Assembly (NCBI RefSeq): GCF_009724245.1 | Contig: NZ_WNNK01000005.1 | Span: 267,855-331,854 of the forward strand | Direction of reading: 5' to 3' | DNA: 64,000 bases | From: Pseudomonas spelaei | GTDB taxonomy: Bacteria > Pseudomonadota > Gammaproteobacteria > Pseudomonadales > Pseudomonadaceae | Part shown: piece by piece, positions 49,719 to 59,284 of the stretch | Numbering within the stretch: the first letter of the stretch is position 1 | Layout: each line of letters starts with the position of its first letter | Position numbers and translations under genes: made by a program | Notes under the pieces: model-generated | The model's input: only the letters and a program-made list of their open reading frames with translations | Told to the model about the DNA's origin: nothing | The model's database searches: none

Positions 49719-50624
49719 ATGACCCGAGCAGCGAGAATCACCGATCCTTCCTACGAGTTGATGGACGATCACAACGGTTTGTCCATCATCTATCGCCAAC
49801 ATGGCTTCCCATGCCCGTTGGTGCGCTGGCATTTCCATAAGGAATACGAGCTGCATTTGATCGTTGCCAGCTCGGGCAAGGTATTTATCGGCGACTACAT
49901 CGGCAACTTCTATCCGGAGAGCTTGTTTCTCACCGGCCCCAACCTTCCCCACAACTGGATCAGCCAGGTGGCGGAAGATGAAGTGGTGCCCAAGCGCGAC
50001 ATGTTAGTGAACTTCACCGATGAGTTGCTGGAAGGCGGCAGTCATATTTTTACCGAACTCAAGACCTTGGCCCCGCTGCTGGATCGGGCCCAGTACGGTA
50101 TTGAGTTTCGTTGTAAACGCACCATCGCCCAGGCCATGACCTTGATGCAACAGATTGAGGACGCCAGGGGCATGGCGCGCCTCGGGCACTTCTTTATCCT
50201 GATGGAAGTGCTCAGCGCCTGTGAGGATTATCAGTTGCTGTCCGGCGTAACCACGCCGCAACTGGCCGACGAACACAGCATCGACCGCACTAACCGGGCG
50301 GTGGACTATATCTTTGCTCACTACGCACGAGAATTGCCCCTGGAGGAAGTGGCTGAGTATCTGGGGATGAAGCCCACCTACTTCTCCCGGGTGTTCAAGC
50401 AGGCAACCGGGCGCACCTTTGTTGAGTTCGTCAATCGGCTGCGGATCAGCAAATCCTGCGAGCTGCTGGCCGATGGCGATAAAGCGGTGACCGATGTGTG
50501 TTTTGAATCGGGGTTCAACAATATCTCCAATTTCAATCGGCGCTTTCAGCAGCTCAAGGGCATGACGCCTTCGCATTATCGGCGGTTGGCGGTACAGCGA
50601 TTGACGGAGCAGAATCTCGCGTAG
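49719..50624 (+). CDS. mtlR: AraC-family mannitol operon activator
   Basis: A 301-residue AraC/XylS regulator. The N-terminal half (cupin-like, WHFHKEYELHLIVASSGKVFIGDY) should sense polyol; the C-terminal double helix-turn-helix is clear (LPLEEVAEYLGMKPTYFSRVFKQATG and DVCFESGFNNISNFNRRFQQ). It lies directly before the mtl structural genes on the same strand, and an MtlR-type direct repeat starts 9 bp after its stop. Matches the known P. fluorescens MtlR, which activates the mtlE promoter with mannitol, sorbitol or arabitol. Confidence 0.93.
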   Translation: MTRAARITDPSYELMDDHNGLSIIYRQHGFPCPLVRWHFHKEYELHLIVASSGKVFIGDYIGNFYPESLFLTGPNLPHNWISQVAEDEVVPKRDMLVNFTDELLEGGSHIFTELKTLAPLLDRAQYGIEFRCKRTIAQAMTLMQQIEDARGMARLGHFFILMEVLSACEDYQLLSGVTTPQLADEHSIDRTNRAVDYIFAHYARELPLEEVAEYLGMKPTYFSRVFKQATGRTFVEFVNRLRISKSCELLADGDKAVTDVCFESGFNNISNFNRRFQQLKGMTPSHYRRLAVQRLTEQNLA

Positions 50625-50632
50625 GCGTTGGC

Positions 50633-50669
50633 AGTGCAAAAAAGTATCAGTCCCAGTGCTCCCAAGGAT
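50633..50669 (+). promoter_or_regulatory. MtlR binding site
   Basis: Direct repeats AGTGC-A5-AGTAT-N7-AGTGC-N5-AGGAT, two turns on the same face of DNA, ending at the -35 box. The pattern agrees with my recollection of the published P. fluorescens DSM 50106 MtlR site. Confidence 0.85.
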
Positions 50670-50698
50670 TTGTCACCACGCCATTTGAAGGCTGTAAT
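50670..50698 (+). promoter_or_regulatory. mtlE promoter
   Basis: -35 TTGTCA (50670-50675) and -10 TGTAAT (50693-50698) at 17-bp spacing, directly after the MtlR repeat, as for a class II AraC-type activation. Confidence 0.75.
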
Positions 50699-50733
50699 CA
50701 ACGCACACTCTTCCAGTTGCCCTAGGAAGACAC

Positions 50734-50744
50734 AACAACAATAA
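50734..50744 (+). promoter_or_regulatory. Crc/Hfq motif in the mtlE leader
   Basis: AACAACAATAA contains the AAYAAYAA consensus at 50734-50741, in the likely 5' leader about 45 nt before the mtlE ATG. Carbon catabolite repression of mannitol uptake would fit. Confidence 0.55.
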
Positions 50745-50785
50745 CTGTCCTTCTGTAGCCCTTGGGCGCAGAAACGGAGTGCGCG

Positions 50786-52108
50786 ATGAAGTTCACAGCT
50801 AAAGCACTGCTTGCCTCTACTTGCTTCACAGCATGCATGACCCTCAGCGCCGTCAGCCTTGGCGCGCAAACCCTGACCATTGCCACCGTGAACAACAGCG
50901 ACATGATCCGCATGCAAAAGCTCTCGAAAACCTTCGAGGCCGAGCACCCGGAGATCAAGTTGAACTGGGTGGTACTCGAAGAAAACGTCCTGCGCCAACG
51001 CCTGACCACCGACATCGCCACCCAAGGCGGACAGTTCGATGTATTGACCATTGGCATGTACGAAGCTGCACTCTGGGGCGCCAAGGGCTGGCTGGAACCG
51101 ATGAAGGATCTGCCTGCGTCCTACGACCTGGACGATGTGTTCCCTTCCGTGCGTGACGGCCTTTCGGTCAAGGGCTCGCTCTACGCCCTGCCGTTTTACG
51201 CCGAAAGCTCCATCACCTATTACCGCACCGACCTGTTCAAGGACGCGGGGCTGAGCATGCCTGAACATCCGACCTGGACGCAGATCGGCGAATTCGCCGA
51301 AAAGCTTACCAACAAGGACAAGGAACAATACGGCCTGTGTCTGCGAGGCAAAGCCGGTTGGGGTGAAAACATGGCGCTGATCACGACCCTGGCCAACGGC
51401 TACGGTGCGCGCTGGTTCGATGAGAAGTGGCAGCCGGAATTCAACGGCCCTGAGTGGAAAGACGCGCTGAACTTCTACGTCGACAACATGAAAAAATCCG
51501 GCCCGCCGGGTACTTCCAGCAACGGCTTCAACGAAAACCTGGCGCTGTTCAACAGCGGCAAGTGTGCTATCTGGGTGGATGCCAGCGTTGCCGGCTCGTT
51601 TGTCACCGACAAGACCCAGAGCAAGGTTTCCGAGCATGTCGGCTTCACCTTCGCCCCGCATCAGGTCACGGATAAAGGCACCTCGTGGCTGTACTCCTGG
51701 TCCCTGGCGATCCCAACCAGCTCCAAGGCCAAGGACGCCGCCAAGGTGTTCAGCGCCTGGGCTACCTCCAAGGAATACAGCGCCCTGGTCGCCAAGACCG
51801 ATGGCGTCGCCAACGTGCCGCCTGGCACACGCAAGTCGACCTACAGCGATGAATACATGAAGGCTGCGCCGTTCGCCAAGGTGACGCTGGAATCGCTGAA
51901 AGTCGCAGACCCGACCAAGCCTACCCTCAAGCCCGTGCCGTATATCGGTATCCAGTTGGTGACCATTCCTGAATTCCAGGCGATTGGTACGCAAGTGGGC
52001 AAGTTCTTCTCGGGTGCGCTGACCGGCCAGCAAACGGTGGACCAGGCCCTGGCCGCCGCGCAGACCACCACCGAGCGCGAAATGAAACGGGCGGGTTATC
52101 CCAAGTAA
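50786..52108 (+). CDS. mtlE: Polyol ABC transporter substrate-binding protein
   Basis: A 440-residue periplasmic solute-binding protein (family 1 type). The signal peptide runs to about LGAQ (residue 28). Mature features: TLTIATVNNSDMIRMQKLSKTFEAEHPEIKLNWVVLEENVLRQRL at the start (seen in parts) and WLYSWSLAIPTSSK. GGAG lies 7 nt before ATG 50786, supporting this start over the longer frame. It is the first gene of the mtl operon and binds mannitol, glucitol or arabitol. A REP doublet separates it from mtlF. Confidence 0.93.
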   Translation: MKFTAKALLASTCFTACMTLSAVSLGAQTLTIATVNNSDMIRMQKLSKTFEAEHPEIKLNWVVLEENVLRQRLTTDIATQGGQFDVLTIGMYEAALWGAKGWLEPMKDLPASYDLDDVFPSVRDGLSVKGSLYALPFYAESSITYYRTDLFKDAGLSMPEHPTWTQIGEFAEKLTNKDKEQYGLCLRGKAGWGENMALITTLANGYGARWFDEKWQPEFNGPEWKDALNFYVDNMKKSGPPGTSSNGFNENLALFNSGKCAIWVDASVAGSFVTDKTQSKVSEHVGFTFAPHQVTDKGTSWLYSWSLAIPTSSKAKDAAKVFSAWATSKEYSALVAKTDGVANVPPGTRKSTYSDEYMKAAPFAKVTLESLKVADPTKPTLKPVPYIGIQLVTIPEFQAIGTQVGKFFSGALTGQQTVDQALAAAQTTTEREMKRAGYPK

Positions 52109-52145
52109 AACGGGCTCATCCCACTGAGTGTGGGGCCCCGCTTTA

Positions 52146-52233
52146 TGTGGGAGCCGGGCTTGCCCGCGATGCAGACAACTCGGTCTGTCAGTGACACCGA
52201 GGCGATTGCATCGCAGGCAAGCCAGCTCCCACA
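52146..52233. repeat. REP doublet between mtlE and mtlF
   Basis: Inverted arms beginning TGTGGGAGCC (left) and ending GCTCCCACA (right), with imperfect match over about 27 bp, around a 35-bp loop. It may stabilise mtlE mRNA so that the binding protein exceeds the permease. Confidence 0.85.
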
Positions 52234-52286
52234 TTTGACCGCGCTCCGGCCCTCGTTCTGCCTGTCACCAACTGGTTCTGATCACC

Positions 52287-53213
52287 ATGAATACTTCCAC
52301 TGCCCACGTGCAAACTGCTCAACCGGAAAAGGCGCGTAAAAGCCGCCTGATCAACCCCGGCTGGTTCCTCGTCAGCCCCTCAGTGGCCTTGTTGCTGCTG
52401 TGGATGATCGTGCCACTGGGCATGACCCTGTATTTTTCATTGATCCGCTACAACCTGCTTTACCCCGGCGAAAACCAATTCGTGGGGCTGGAAAACTTCA
52501 CCTACTTCATTACCGATTCAGGCTTCCTGCCCGGTGCCACCAATACCCTGTTGCTGGTGGGCAGCGTATTGCTGATCAGCGTGGTGTTTGGCGTACTGAT
52601 CAGTGCCCTGCTGGAAGCCAGCGAGTTTTTCGGTCGAGGCCTGGTGCGGGTGTTGCTGATTTCGCCGTTCTTCATCATGCCCACCGTCGGTGCGCTGATC
52701 TGGAAGAACCTGATTTTCCATCCGGTGTCGGGGATTCTCGCAGCCGTATGGAAGTTATTTGGCGCCCAGCCGGTGGACTGGCTGGCCCACTATCCGCTGC
52801 TGTCGATCATCATCATCGTGTCGTGGCAATGGCTGCCCTTCGCGATCCTGATCCTGATGACCGCCATGCAGTCCCTGGACCAGGAACAGAAAGAAGCCGC
52901 ACGCCTGGACGGTGCCGGCGCCATCGCGATCTTCTGGCACCTGACCCTGCCCCACCTGGCGCGCCCCATTGCGGTGGTGGTGATGATTGAAACCATCTTC
53001 CTGCTGTCGGTGTTCGCGGAGATTTTCACCACCACCAACGGCGGTCCGGGTTACGCCTCGACCAACCTCGCCTACCTGATCTACAACCAGGCGCTGGTGC
53101 AGTTCGATGTGGGCATGGCGTCGGCCGGCGGCTTGATCGCCGTGGTCATTGCCAATATCGCGGCGATCATCCTGGTGCGGATGATCGGCAAAAACCTGAC
53201 TGACAAGCCTTGA
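52287..53213 (+). CDS. mtlF: Polyol ABC transporter permease 1
   Basis: A 308-residue inner-membrane permease of the MalF-like sugar type, six membrane segments. The ATPase-contact EAA loop is ARLDGAGAIAIFWHLTLPHLARP. No strong ribosome-binding site precedes the ATG. Follows mtlE across the REP doublet; mtlG starts 10 bp later. Confidence 0.92.
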   Translation: MNTSTAHVQTAQPEKARKSRLINPGWFLVSPSVALLLLWMIVPLGMTLYFSLIRYNLLYPGENQFVGLENFTYFITDSGFLPGATNTLLLVGSVLLISVVFGVLISALLEASEFFGRGLVRVLLISPFFIMPTVGALIWKNLIFHPVSGILAAVWKLFGAQPVDWLAHYPLLSIIIIVSWQWLPFAILILMTAMQSLDQEQKEAARLDGAGAIAIFWHLTLPHLARPIAVVVMIETIFLLSVFAEIFTTTNGGPGYASTNLAYLIYNQALVQFDVGMASAGGLIAVVIANIAAIILVRMIGKNLTDKP

Positions 53214-53223
53214 GGGCCGCGCC

Positions 53224-54054
53224 ATGACGCTTCAACAATCCCGCCGCCTGCAAAGCGTGCTGCTCGGCACCCTGGCCTGGGCTATCGCGATCCTGATCTT
53301 CTTCCCGATCTTCTGGATGGTGTTGACCAGCTTCAAGACCGAAATCGACGCGTTCGCCACGCCGCCACAGTTCATCTTCACCCCGACCCTTGAGAACTAC
53401 CTGCACATCAACGAGCGCAGCAACTACTTCAGCTACGCCTGGAACTCGGTGCTGATTTCCTTCAGTGCCACGGCTTTGTGCCTGCTGATTTCGGTACCGG
53501 CGGCCTACTCCATGGCCTTCTACGAGACCAAACGCACCAAAGGCACGCTGTTGTGGATGCTGTCGACCAAGATGCTGCCGCCAGTCGGTGTGCTGATGCC
53601 GATCTACCTGCTGGCCAAGAGCTTTGGCCTGCTGGACACGCGCATCGCGCTGATCATCATCTACACCCTGATCAACCTGCCGATCGTGGTCTGGATGGTT
53701 TACACCTACTTCAAGGACATCCCCAAGGACATCCTCGAAGCCGCCCGCCTGGACGGCGCCACCCTGTGGCAGGAAATGGTCCGGGTGCTGCTGCCGATTG
53801 CCAAGGGCGGCCTGGCTTCCACGGTGCTGCTGTCATTGATCCTGTGCTGGAACGAGGCGTTCTGGTCGCTGAACCTGACCTCCTCCAACGCCGCGCCGTT
53901 GACCGCGTTGATCGCGTCCTACTCCAGCCCCGAAGGCTTGTTCTGGGCCAAATTGTCCGCCGTGTCGACCCTGGCCTGTGCGCCGATCCTGATCTTTGGC
54001 TGGATCAGCCAGAAGCAGTTGGTTCGCGGTTTGTCCTTCGGCGCCGTGAAGTAA
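53224..54054 (+). CDS. mtlG: Polyol ABC transporter permease 2
   Basis: A 276-residue MalG-like permease with six membrane segments. The EAA loop is AARLDGATLWQEMVRVLLPIA. It starts 10 bp after mtlF and ends 37 bp before mtlK, so all three subunits are produced together. It completes the inner-membrane channel with MtlF. Confidence 0.92.
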   Translation: MTLQQSRRLQSVLLGTLAWAIAILIFFPIFWMVLTSFKTEIDAFATPPQFIFTPTLENYLHINERSNYFSYAWNSVLISFSATALCLLISVPAAYSMAFYETKRTKGTLLWMLSTKMLPPVGVLMPIYLLAKSFGLLDTRIALIIIYTLINLPIVVWMVYTYFKDIPKDILEAARLDGATLWQEMVRVLLPIAKGGLASTVLLSLILCWNEAFWSLNLTSSNAAPLTALIASYSSPEGLFWAKLSAVSTLACAPILIFGWISQKQLVRGLSFGAVK

Positions 54055-54091
54055 CGGCCTCTATTTAACTCTTTGAAAGCGGAGGCCCATC

Positions 54092-55195
54092 ATGGCCAAT
54101 CTGAAAATCAAGAATCTGCAAAAAGGCTTCGAAGGCTTTTCCATCATCAAGGGCATCGACCTGGAAGTGAACGATAAGGAATTCGTGGTCTTCGTCGGCC
54201 CCTCGGGCTGCGGTAAATCCACCCTGCTGCGGCTGATCGCCGGCCTGGAAGAAGTCACCGACGGCACCATCGAACTGGATGGCCGCGACATCACCGAAGT
54301 GACTCCGGCCAAGCGTGACCTGGCGATGGTGTTCCAGACCTACGCCCTGTACCCGCACATGACCGTGCGCAAAAACATGTCGTTTGCCCTGGACCTGGCA
54401 GGTATCGACAAAAAAATCGTCGAAAGCAAAGTCAGCGAAGCGGCACGCATCCTGGAGCTGGGCCCGTTGCTGGAGCGCAAGCCCAAGCAACTGTCGGGCG
54501 GCCAGCGTCAGCGAGTGGCCATCGGTCGTGCCATCGTGCGCAACCCGAAGATCTTCCTGTTCGATGAACCGCTGTCCAACCTCGACGCCGCCCTGCGGGT
54601 GCAGATGCGCCTGGAACTGTCGCGCCTGCATAAAGAACTGCAAGCGACCATGATCTACGTGACCCACGATCAGGTTGAAGCCATGACCCTGGCCGACAAG
54701 GTCGTGGTACTTAACAGTGGCCGCATCGAACAGGTCGGCTCGCCGCTGGAGCTGTATCACCAGCCAGCGAATCTGTTTGTCGCAGGCTTCCTCGGCACAC
54801 CGAAAATGGGTTTCCTTAAAGGCAAGGTCACCCGTCTTGAGGCCCAGGGTTGCGAAGTGCAACTGGACGCCGGCACCCGTATCAGCCTGCCCTTGAGCAA
54901 CGCGACCTTGAGCGTTGGCAGCGAAGTGACCCTGGGCATTCGCCCGGAACACCTGGAAATCGCCTCCCCCGGCGACACCAGCCTGACCGTCACCGCCGAC
55001 GTCGGCGAACGCCTGGGCAGCGACACCTTCTGCCACGTCATCACCTCGAACGGCGAGCCGTTGACCCTGCGTATCCGTGGCGACATGGCCAGCCAGTACG
55101 GTGAGACGTTGCACCTGCACCTGGACCCGACCCAGTGCCACCTGTTCGATGCCGACGGCGTGGCCGTAGCCCGTCCACTGCGCGCTGCCGCCTGA
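54092..55195 (+). CDS. mtlK: Polyol ABC transporter ATP-binding protein
   Basis: A 367-residue CUT1-type ATPase. Walker A GPSGCGKST (about 38-46), the Q-loop FQTYALYP, the signature LSGGQRQRVAIGRA, Walker B IFLFDEPLSNLDA and H-loop YVTHDQVEAMTLAD are intact. The C-terminal third is a TOBE/MalK-like regulatory domain. GGAGG lies before ATG. It powers MtlFG import in the inner membrane. Confidence 0.94.
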   Translation: MANLKIKNLQKGFEGFSIIKGIDLEVNDKEFVVFVGPSGCGKSTLLRLIAGLEEVTDGTIELDGRDITEVTPAKRDLAMVFQTYALYPHMTVRKNMSFALDLAGIDKKIVESKVSEAARILELGPLLERKPKQLSGGQRQRVAIGRAIVRNPKIFLFDEPLSNLDAALRVQMRLELSRLHKELQATMIYVTHDQVEAMTLADKVVVLNSGRIEQVGSPLELYHQPANLFVAGFLGTPKMGFLKGKVTRLEAQGCEVQLDAGTRISLPLSNATLSVGSEVTLGIRPEHLEIASPGDTSLTVTADVGERLGSDTFCHVITSNGEPLTLRIRGDMASQYGETLHLHLDPTQCHLFDADGVAVARPLRAAA

Positions 55196-55213
55196 TTTCG
55201 CGAGAACCTTTTA

Positions 55214-56695
55214 ATGAAACTGAACAAGCAAACCCTCACGCAACTGGCGCCTGAAGTGCAACTGCCGGCCTACGCCATTGCCGATACCCGCCAGGGCATT
55301 GCCCATATCGGCGTCGGTGGTTTCCACCGGGCCCATCAGGCGTATTACACCGATGCGCTGATGAACCTGGGCGAAGGCCTCGACTGGAGCATCTGCGGTG
55401 TCGGTCTGCGGGCGGAAGACCGCAAGGCCCGGGACGACCTGGCCGGCCAGGATTATCTCTACACCCTGTATGAACTGGGCGATACCCGCGACACTGAAGT
55501 CCGGGTGATTGGCGCCATCAGTGACATGCTGCTGGCCGAAGACGGCGCCCAGGTGCTGATCGACAAGCTGGCCAGCCCGCAGATCCGCATTGTCTCGCTG
55601 ACCATTACCGAGGGCGGCTACTGCATCGATGACAGCAACGGCGAGTTCATGGCCCACCTGCCGCAGATCCAGCATGACCTGGCGCACCCCAACGCACCGA
55701 AAACCGTGTTCGGTTTTATCTGTGCGGCGCTGACCCAGCGTCGGGCTGCGGGCATTCCAGCCTTCACGGTGATGTCCTGCGATAACCTGCCCCACAACGG
55801 CGCTGTTACCCGCAAGGCCCTGCTGGCCTTCGCCGCACTGAACAACACCGATCTGCATGATTGGATCAAGGCCAATGTCACCTTCCCCAACGCGATGGTC
55901 GACCGCATCACACCGATGACCAGCACCGCCCATCGCCTGCAATTGCACGATGACCATGGGATCGATGATGCCTGGCCGGTGGTGTGCGAGCCTTTTGTGC
56001 AGTGGGTGCTGGAAGACAAGTTCGTCAATGGCCGGCCGGCCTGGGAAAAGGTCGGTGTGCAATTCACCGACGACGTGACCCCTTACGAAGAGATGAAGAT
56101 CGGGTTGCTCAATGGCAGTCACCTGGCCTTGACCTACCTGGGGTTTCTCAAGGGGTATCGCTTTGTCCACGAGACCATGAACGACCCGCTGTTCGTGGCC
56201 TATATGCGGGCTTACATGGACCTCGACGTGACCCCGAATCTGGCACCGGTACCGGGTATAGACCTGACTGAGTACAAACAGACGCTGGTGGATCGCTTCT
56301 CCAACCAGGCGATTGCCGACCAGTTGGAACGGGTGTGTTCCGATGGCTCGTCGAAGTTTCCCAAATTCACCGTGCCGACCATCAACCGGTTGATCGCCGA
56401 TGGGCGCGAGACCGAGCGTGCAGCGCTGGTAGTGGCGGCTTGGGCACTGTATTTGAAAGGGGTGGATGAGAGTGGTGTGATCTATCGGATTCCGGATCCC
56501 CGCGCCGATTTCTGCCAGGGACTGGTGACTGACGAAGTGGTACTCAGTCGACGGTTGCTGGGGGTGGAAGAGATTTTTGGTACGGCCATTCCCAACTCCC
56601 CGGCGTTTGTGGCAGCGTTTGAGCGGTGCTATGAGAGCTTGCGCGATGTGGGTGTGAGCCAGACACTGGAGCGGTTGTTGGCCAATCTCCACTGA
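55214..56695 (+). CDS. mtlD: Mannitol 2-dehydrogenase
   Basis: A 493-residue long-chain secondary alcohol dehydrogenase that oxidises mannitol to fructose (also arabitol to xylulose) with NAD. The length equals the P. fluorescens enzyme, and the metal-free active site is kept: Lys295, Asn300 and His303 in KIGLLNGSH, numbering identical to the published enzyme. N-terminal NAD-binding GVGGFHRAHQAYY. It starts 18 bp after mtlK. Confidence 0.95.
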   Translation: MKLNKQTLTQLAPEVQLPAYAIADTRQGIAHIGVGGFHRAHQAYYTDALMNLGEGLDWSICGVGLRAEDRKARDDLAGQDYLYTLYELGDTRDTEVRVIGAISDMLLAEDGAQVLIDKLASPQIRIVSLTITEGGYCIDDSNGEFMAHLPQIQHDLAHPNAPKTVFGFICAALTQRRAAGIPAFTVMSCDNLPHNGAVTRKALLAFAALNNTDLHDWIKANVTFPNAMVDRITPMTSTAHRLQLHDDHGIDDAWPVVCEPFVQWVLEDKFVNGRPAWEKVGVQFTDDVTPYEEMKIGLLNGSHLALTYLGFLKGYRFVHETMNDPLFVAYMRAYMDLDVTPNLAPVPGIDLTEYKQTLVDRFSNQAIADQLERVCSDGSSKFPKFTVPTINRLIADGRETERAALVVAAWALYLKGVDESGVIYRIPDPRADFCQGLVTDEVVLSRRLLGVEEIFGTAIPNSPAFVAAFERCYESLRDVGVSQTLERLLANLH

Positions 56696-56713
56696 CGGAA
56701 CCGGCCCTTCTAC

Positions 56714-56802
56714 TGTGGGAGCTGGCTTGCCTGCGATATCGGTGTATCAGTCACCTATTTGCTGACTGAATGGCCGCTATCGCAGGCAAGCCAGCTCCCA
56801 CA
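56714..56802. repeat. REP doublet between mtlD and mtlY
   Basis: Two perfect 25-bp arms (56714-56738 and 56778-56802), starting TGTGGGAGCTGGCTTGCC, separated by 39 bp. Same family as the element between mtlE and mtlF. Confidence 0.92.
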
Positions 56803-56844
56803 TTGACCGCATTCCATATCTATAAATGCGCTGAGCAACCCACC

Positions 56845-58326
56845 ATGACCCAGCAAAACCTTTACCTCGGCATCGACTGCGGCACCCAAGGCACCAAGGC
56901 TATCGTCCTCGACGCAACCACCGGCAAGGTCCTGGGCCTCGGCGCCGCCGGCCACACACTGATCAGCGGCGCCAACGGCCGCCGTGAACAGGACACCCAA
57001 GAGTGGCTGGACGCCTTTACCGAGGCCACCCACCGCGCCTTGCAACAGGCCGGGGTCGACGGCCAGGATATCCTCGCCATTGGCGTGTCCGGCCAGCAAC
57101 ACGGCTTGGTGCTGCTGGATGACCAAGGCAAGGTCCTGCGCCCGGCCAAACTCTGGTGCGACACTGAAACCACGCCAGAAAACGATCGCCTGTTACAGCA
57201 TCTGGGCGGCGAAAGCGGCTCCCTGGAACGCCTCGGCGTGGCCATTGCACCCGGCTACACTGTGTCAAAATTGCTCTGGACCCGCGAACAGCACCCGGAT
57301 GTTTTCGCTCGCATCGCCCATATCCTGCTGCCCCATGATTACCTCAACTACTGGCTCACCGGCCGAGCCTGCGCGGAATACGGTGACGCGTCAGGCACCG
57401 GCTATTTCAACGTACGAACCCGTGAGTGGGACCTGCCGCTGCTGCGTCATATCGACCCGGATGGACGCCTGGAAGCGGCGTTGCCGACGTTGATCGAGGC
57501 TAACGAAAGCGTGGGCACCCTCCTGCCGGCCATCGCCGAGCGCCTGGGGATCAACCCTGACGCCCAAGTCTCCAGCGGCGGTGGCGACAACATGATGGGC
57601 GCTATCGGTACCGGCAATATCGCCCCGGGGGTGATCACCATGAGTTTGGGCTCATCCGGCACCGTCTATGCCTTCAATGATCAGCCCAACGTCAGCCCCC
57701 AGGCTGAGGTGGCAACGTTTTGCTCGTCCAGCGGCGGTTGGCTGCCGCTGATCTGCACCATGAACCTGACCAACGCCAGCGGAGTTATCCGCGAGCTGTT
57801 CGAACTCGACCTGGCCCGTTTCAATGCCCTGGTCGCCCAAGCGCCCATCGGGGCTGACGGCGTGAGCATGCTGCCGTTTCTCAATGGCGAACGGGTGCCT
57901 GCCCTGCCCCACGCCACCGGCAGCCTGTTGGGGTTGACCATGACCAACCTGACACGCGCCAATCTCTGTCGGGCAGTGGTCGAGGGCACCACCTTCGGCT
58001 TGCGGTATGGCCTGGACCTGCTGCGCGAGACCGGTCTGCAAAGTCAGAGCATCCGCCTGATCGGCGGCGGCTCGAAAAGCCCCGTCTGGCGACAGATGGT
58101 CGCCGACATCATGAACACCGAGGTCATCTGTACCGAACAAAGCGAAGCCGCAGCCTTGGGCGCGGCGATCCAGGCAGCGTGGAGCCAGTCTGGTGAAAGC
58201 CTGGCAGCGCTATGCCTGCGCTGTGTCAGCGTCGACCCGACCAGCCGCACCCTGCCGGACGCAACCAGCGTCAACGCCTACCAGCTGGCCTATGAACGCT
58301 ATCAAGAGCACGTGGCATCCCTTTAA
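56845..58326 (+). CDS. mtlY: Xylulokinase
   Basis: A 493-residue FGGY sugar kinase that phosphorylates D-xylulose formed from arabitol. Phosphate-binding LGIDCGTQGTKAIVLD at the N-terminus, catalytic aspartate region in GVSGQQHGLVLLD, and the C-terminal LIGGGSKSPVWRQMVADI motif. I start at ATG 56845; the open frame to 56770 would overlap the REP doublet. It follows mtlD and overlaps no other gene; mtlZ begins 12 bp later. Confidence 0.92.
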   Translation: MTQQNLYLGIDCGTQGTKAIVLDATTGKVLGLGAAGHTLISGANGRREQDTQEWLDAFTEATHRALQQAGVDGQDILAIGVSGQQHGLVLLDDQGKVLRPAKLWCDTETTPENDRLLQHLGGESGSLERLGVAIAPGYTVSKLLWTREQHPDVFARIAHILLPHDYLNYWLTGRACAEYGDASGTGYFNVRTREWDLPLLRHIDPDGRLEAALPTLIEANESVGTLLPAIAERLGINPDAQVSSGGGDNMMGAIGTGNIAPGVITMSLGSSGTVYAFNDQPNVSPQAEVATFCSSSGGWLPLICTMNLTNASGVIRELFELDLARFNALVAQAPIGADGVSMLPFLNGERVPALPHATGSLLGLTMTNLTRANLCRAVVEGTTFGLRYGLDLLRETGLQSQSIRLIGGGSKSPVWRQMVADIMNTEVICTEQSEAAALGAAIQAAWSQSGESLAALCLRCVSVDPTSRTLPDATSVNAYQLAYERYQEHVASL

Positions 58327-58338
58327 GAGCGAACGAAT

Positions 58339-59277
58339 ATGTATTTGGTATGTGGCGAAGCACTGTTTGATTTTTTCAGCGAGGACGATGCCAGCGGTCA
58401 GGCATCGAAGGTCAACTACAAGGCCATTGCCGGTGGCTCACCGTTCAACGTGGCGGTGGGCCTGCGCCGCCTGGGTATCGATGCCGGACTGTTTGCCGGG
58501 TTGTCCGATGACTACCTGGGACGACGCTTGCGGCAGGTACTCAAGGACGAAGGTGTACGTGAGGACTACCTGCTGGAGTTCAGCGCCCCCACCACCCTGG
58601 CGATGGTCGCGGTGGGCGCCAATGGTTCACCGCAGTACAGCTTTCGCGGTGAAGGGTGCGCGGATCGGCAATTGCAACTGAAGCATTTGCCGCCCCTTGG
58701 CGCCGACATTCGCGGCCTGCATATCGGCTCGTTCTCCCTGGTGGTGCAACCGATTGCCGACACTTTGCTGGCTCTGATCCGACGGGAAAGTGGCAAACGC
58801 CTGATCAGCCTTGATCCCAACGTACGCCTGAACCCTGAGCCGAATATTGAAGTGTGGCGCCAGCGCGTGGCCGAGCTGGTCAAACATGCCGACCTGATCA
58901 AGGTCAGTGATGAGGACCTGCACCTGCTGTATCCCGACCAGTCGCCCGAAAGCGTCCTGCAAGGCTGGTTGCAGCACCGTTGCCAATTGGTGTTCCTGAC
59001 GCGCGGAGGTACCGGCGCTACAGTATTCAGCCGTCAATACGGCAATTGGTCGGCGCCGGCGGTCAAGGTAGTGATGGCCGATACGGTAGGCGCCGGCGAC
59101 ACATTCCAGGCTGCATTGATTGCCTGGTTGACCGAGCAGCAATTGGACTCGGTCGACGGGTTGCAAAACCTCTCCCGGGAGCAGATAGACAGCCTGCTCA
59201 ACTTCGCCATCCGTGCCGCGGCGCTGACGTGTGGCAAGACTGGGCCAGACTTGCCGTATCGACATCAATTGGGCTGA
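58339..59277 (+). CDS. mtlZ: Fructokinase (PfkB family)
   Basis: A 312-residue ribokinase-fold enzyme phosphorylating the fructose made from mannitol by MtlD. The PfkB signatures are the N-terminal AGGSPFNVAVGLRRLG and the catalytic DTVGAGDTFQAALIAWL with its aspartate base. It is the last gene of the mtl operon and converges on aqpZ with only 7 bp between the stops. Confidence 0.92.
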   Translation: MYLVCGEALFDFFSEDDASGQASKVNYKAIAGGSPFNVAVGLRRLGIDAGLFAGLSDDYLGRRLRQVLKDEGVREDYLLEFSAPTTLAMVAVGANGSPQYSFRGEGCADRQLQLKHLPPLGADIRGLHIGSFSLVVQPIADTLLALIRRESGKRLISLDPNVRLNPEPNIEVWRQRVAELVKHADLIKVSDEDLHLLYPDQSPESVLQGWLQHRCQLVFLTRGGTGATVFSRQYGNWSAPAVKVVMADTVGAGDTFQAALIAWLTEQQLDSVDGLQNLSREQIDSLLNFAIRAAALTCGKTGPDLPYRHQLG

Positions 59278-59284
59278 ACCCTGC

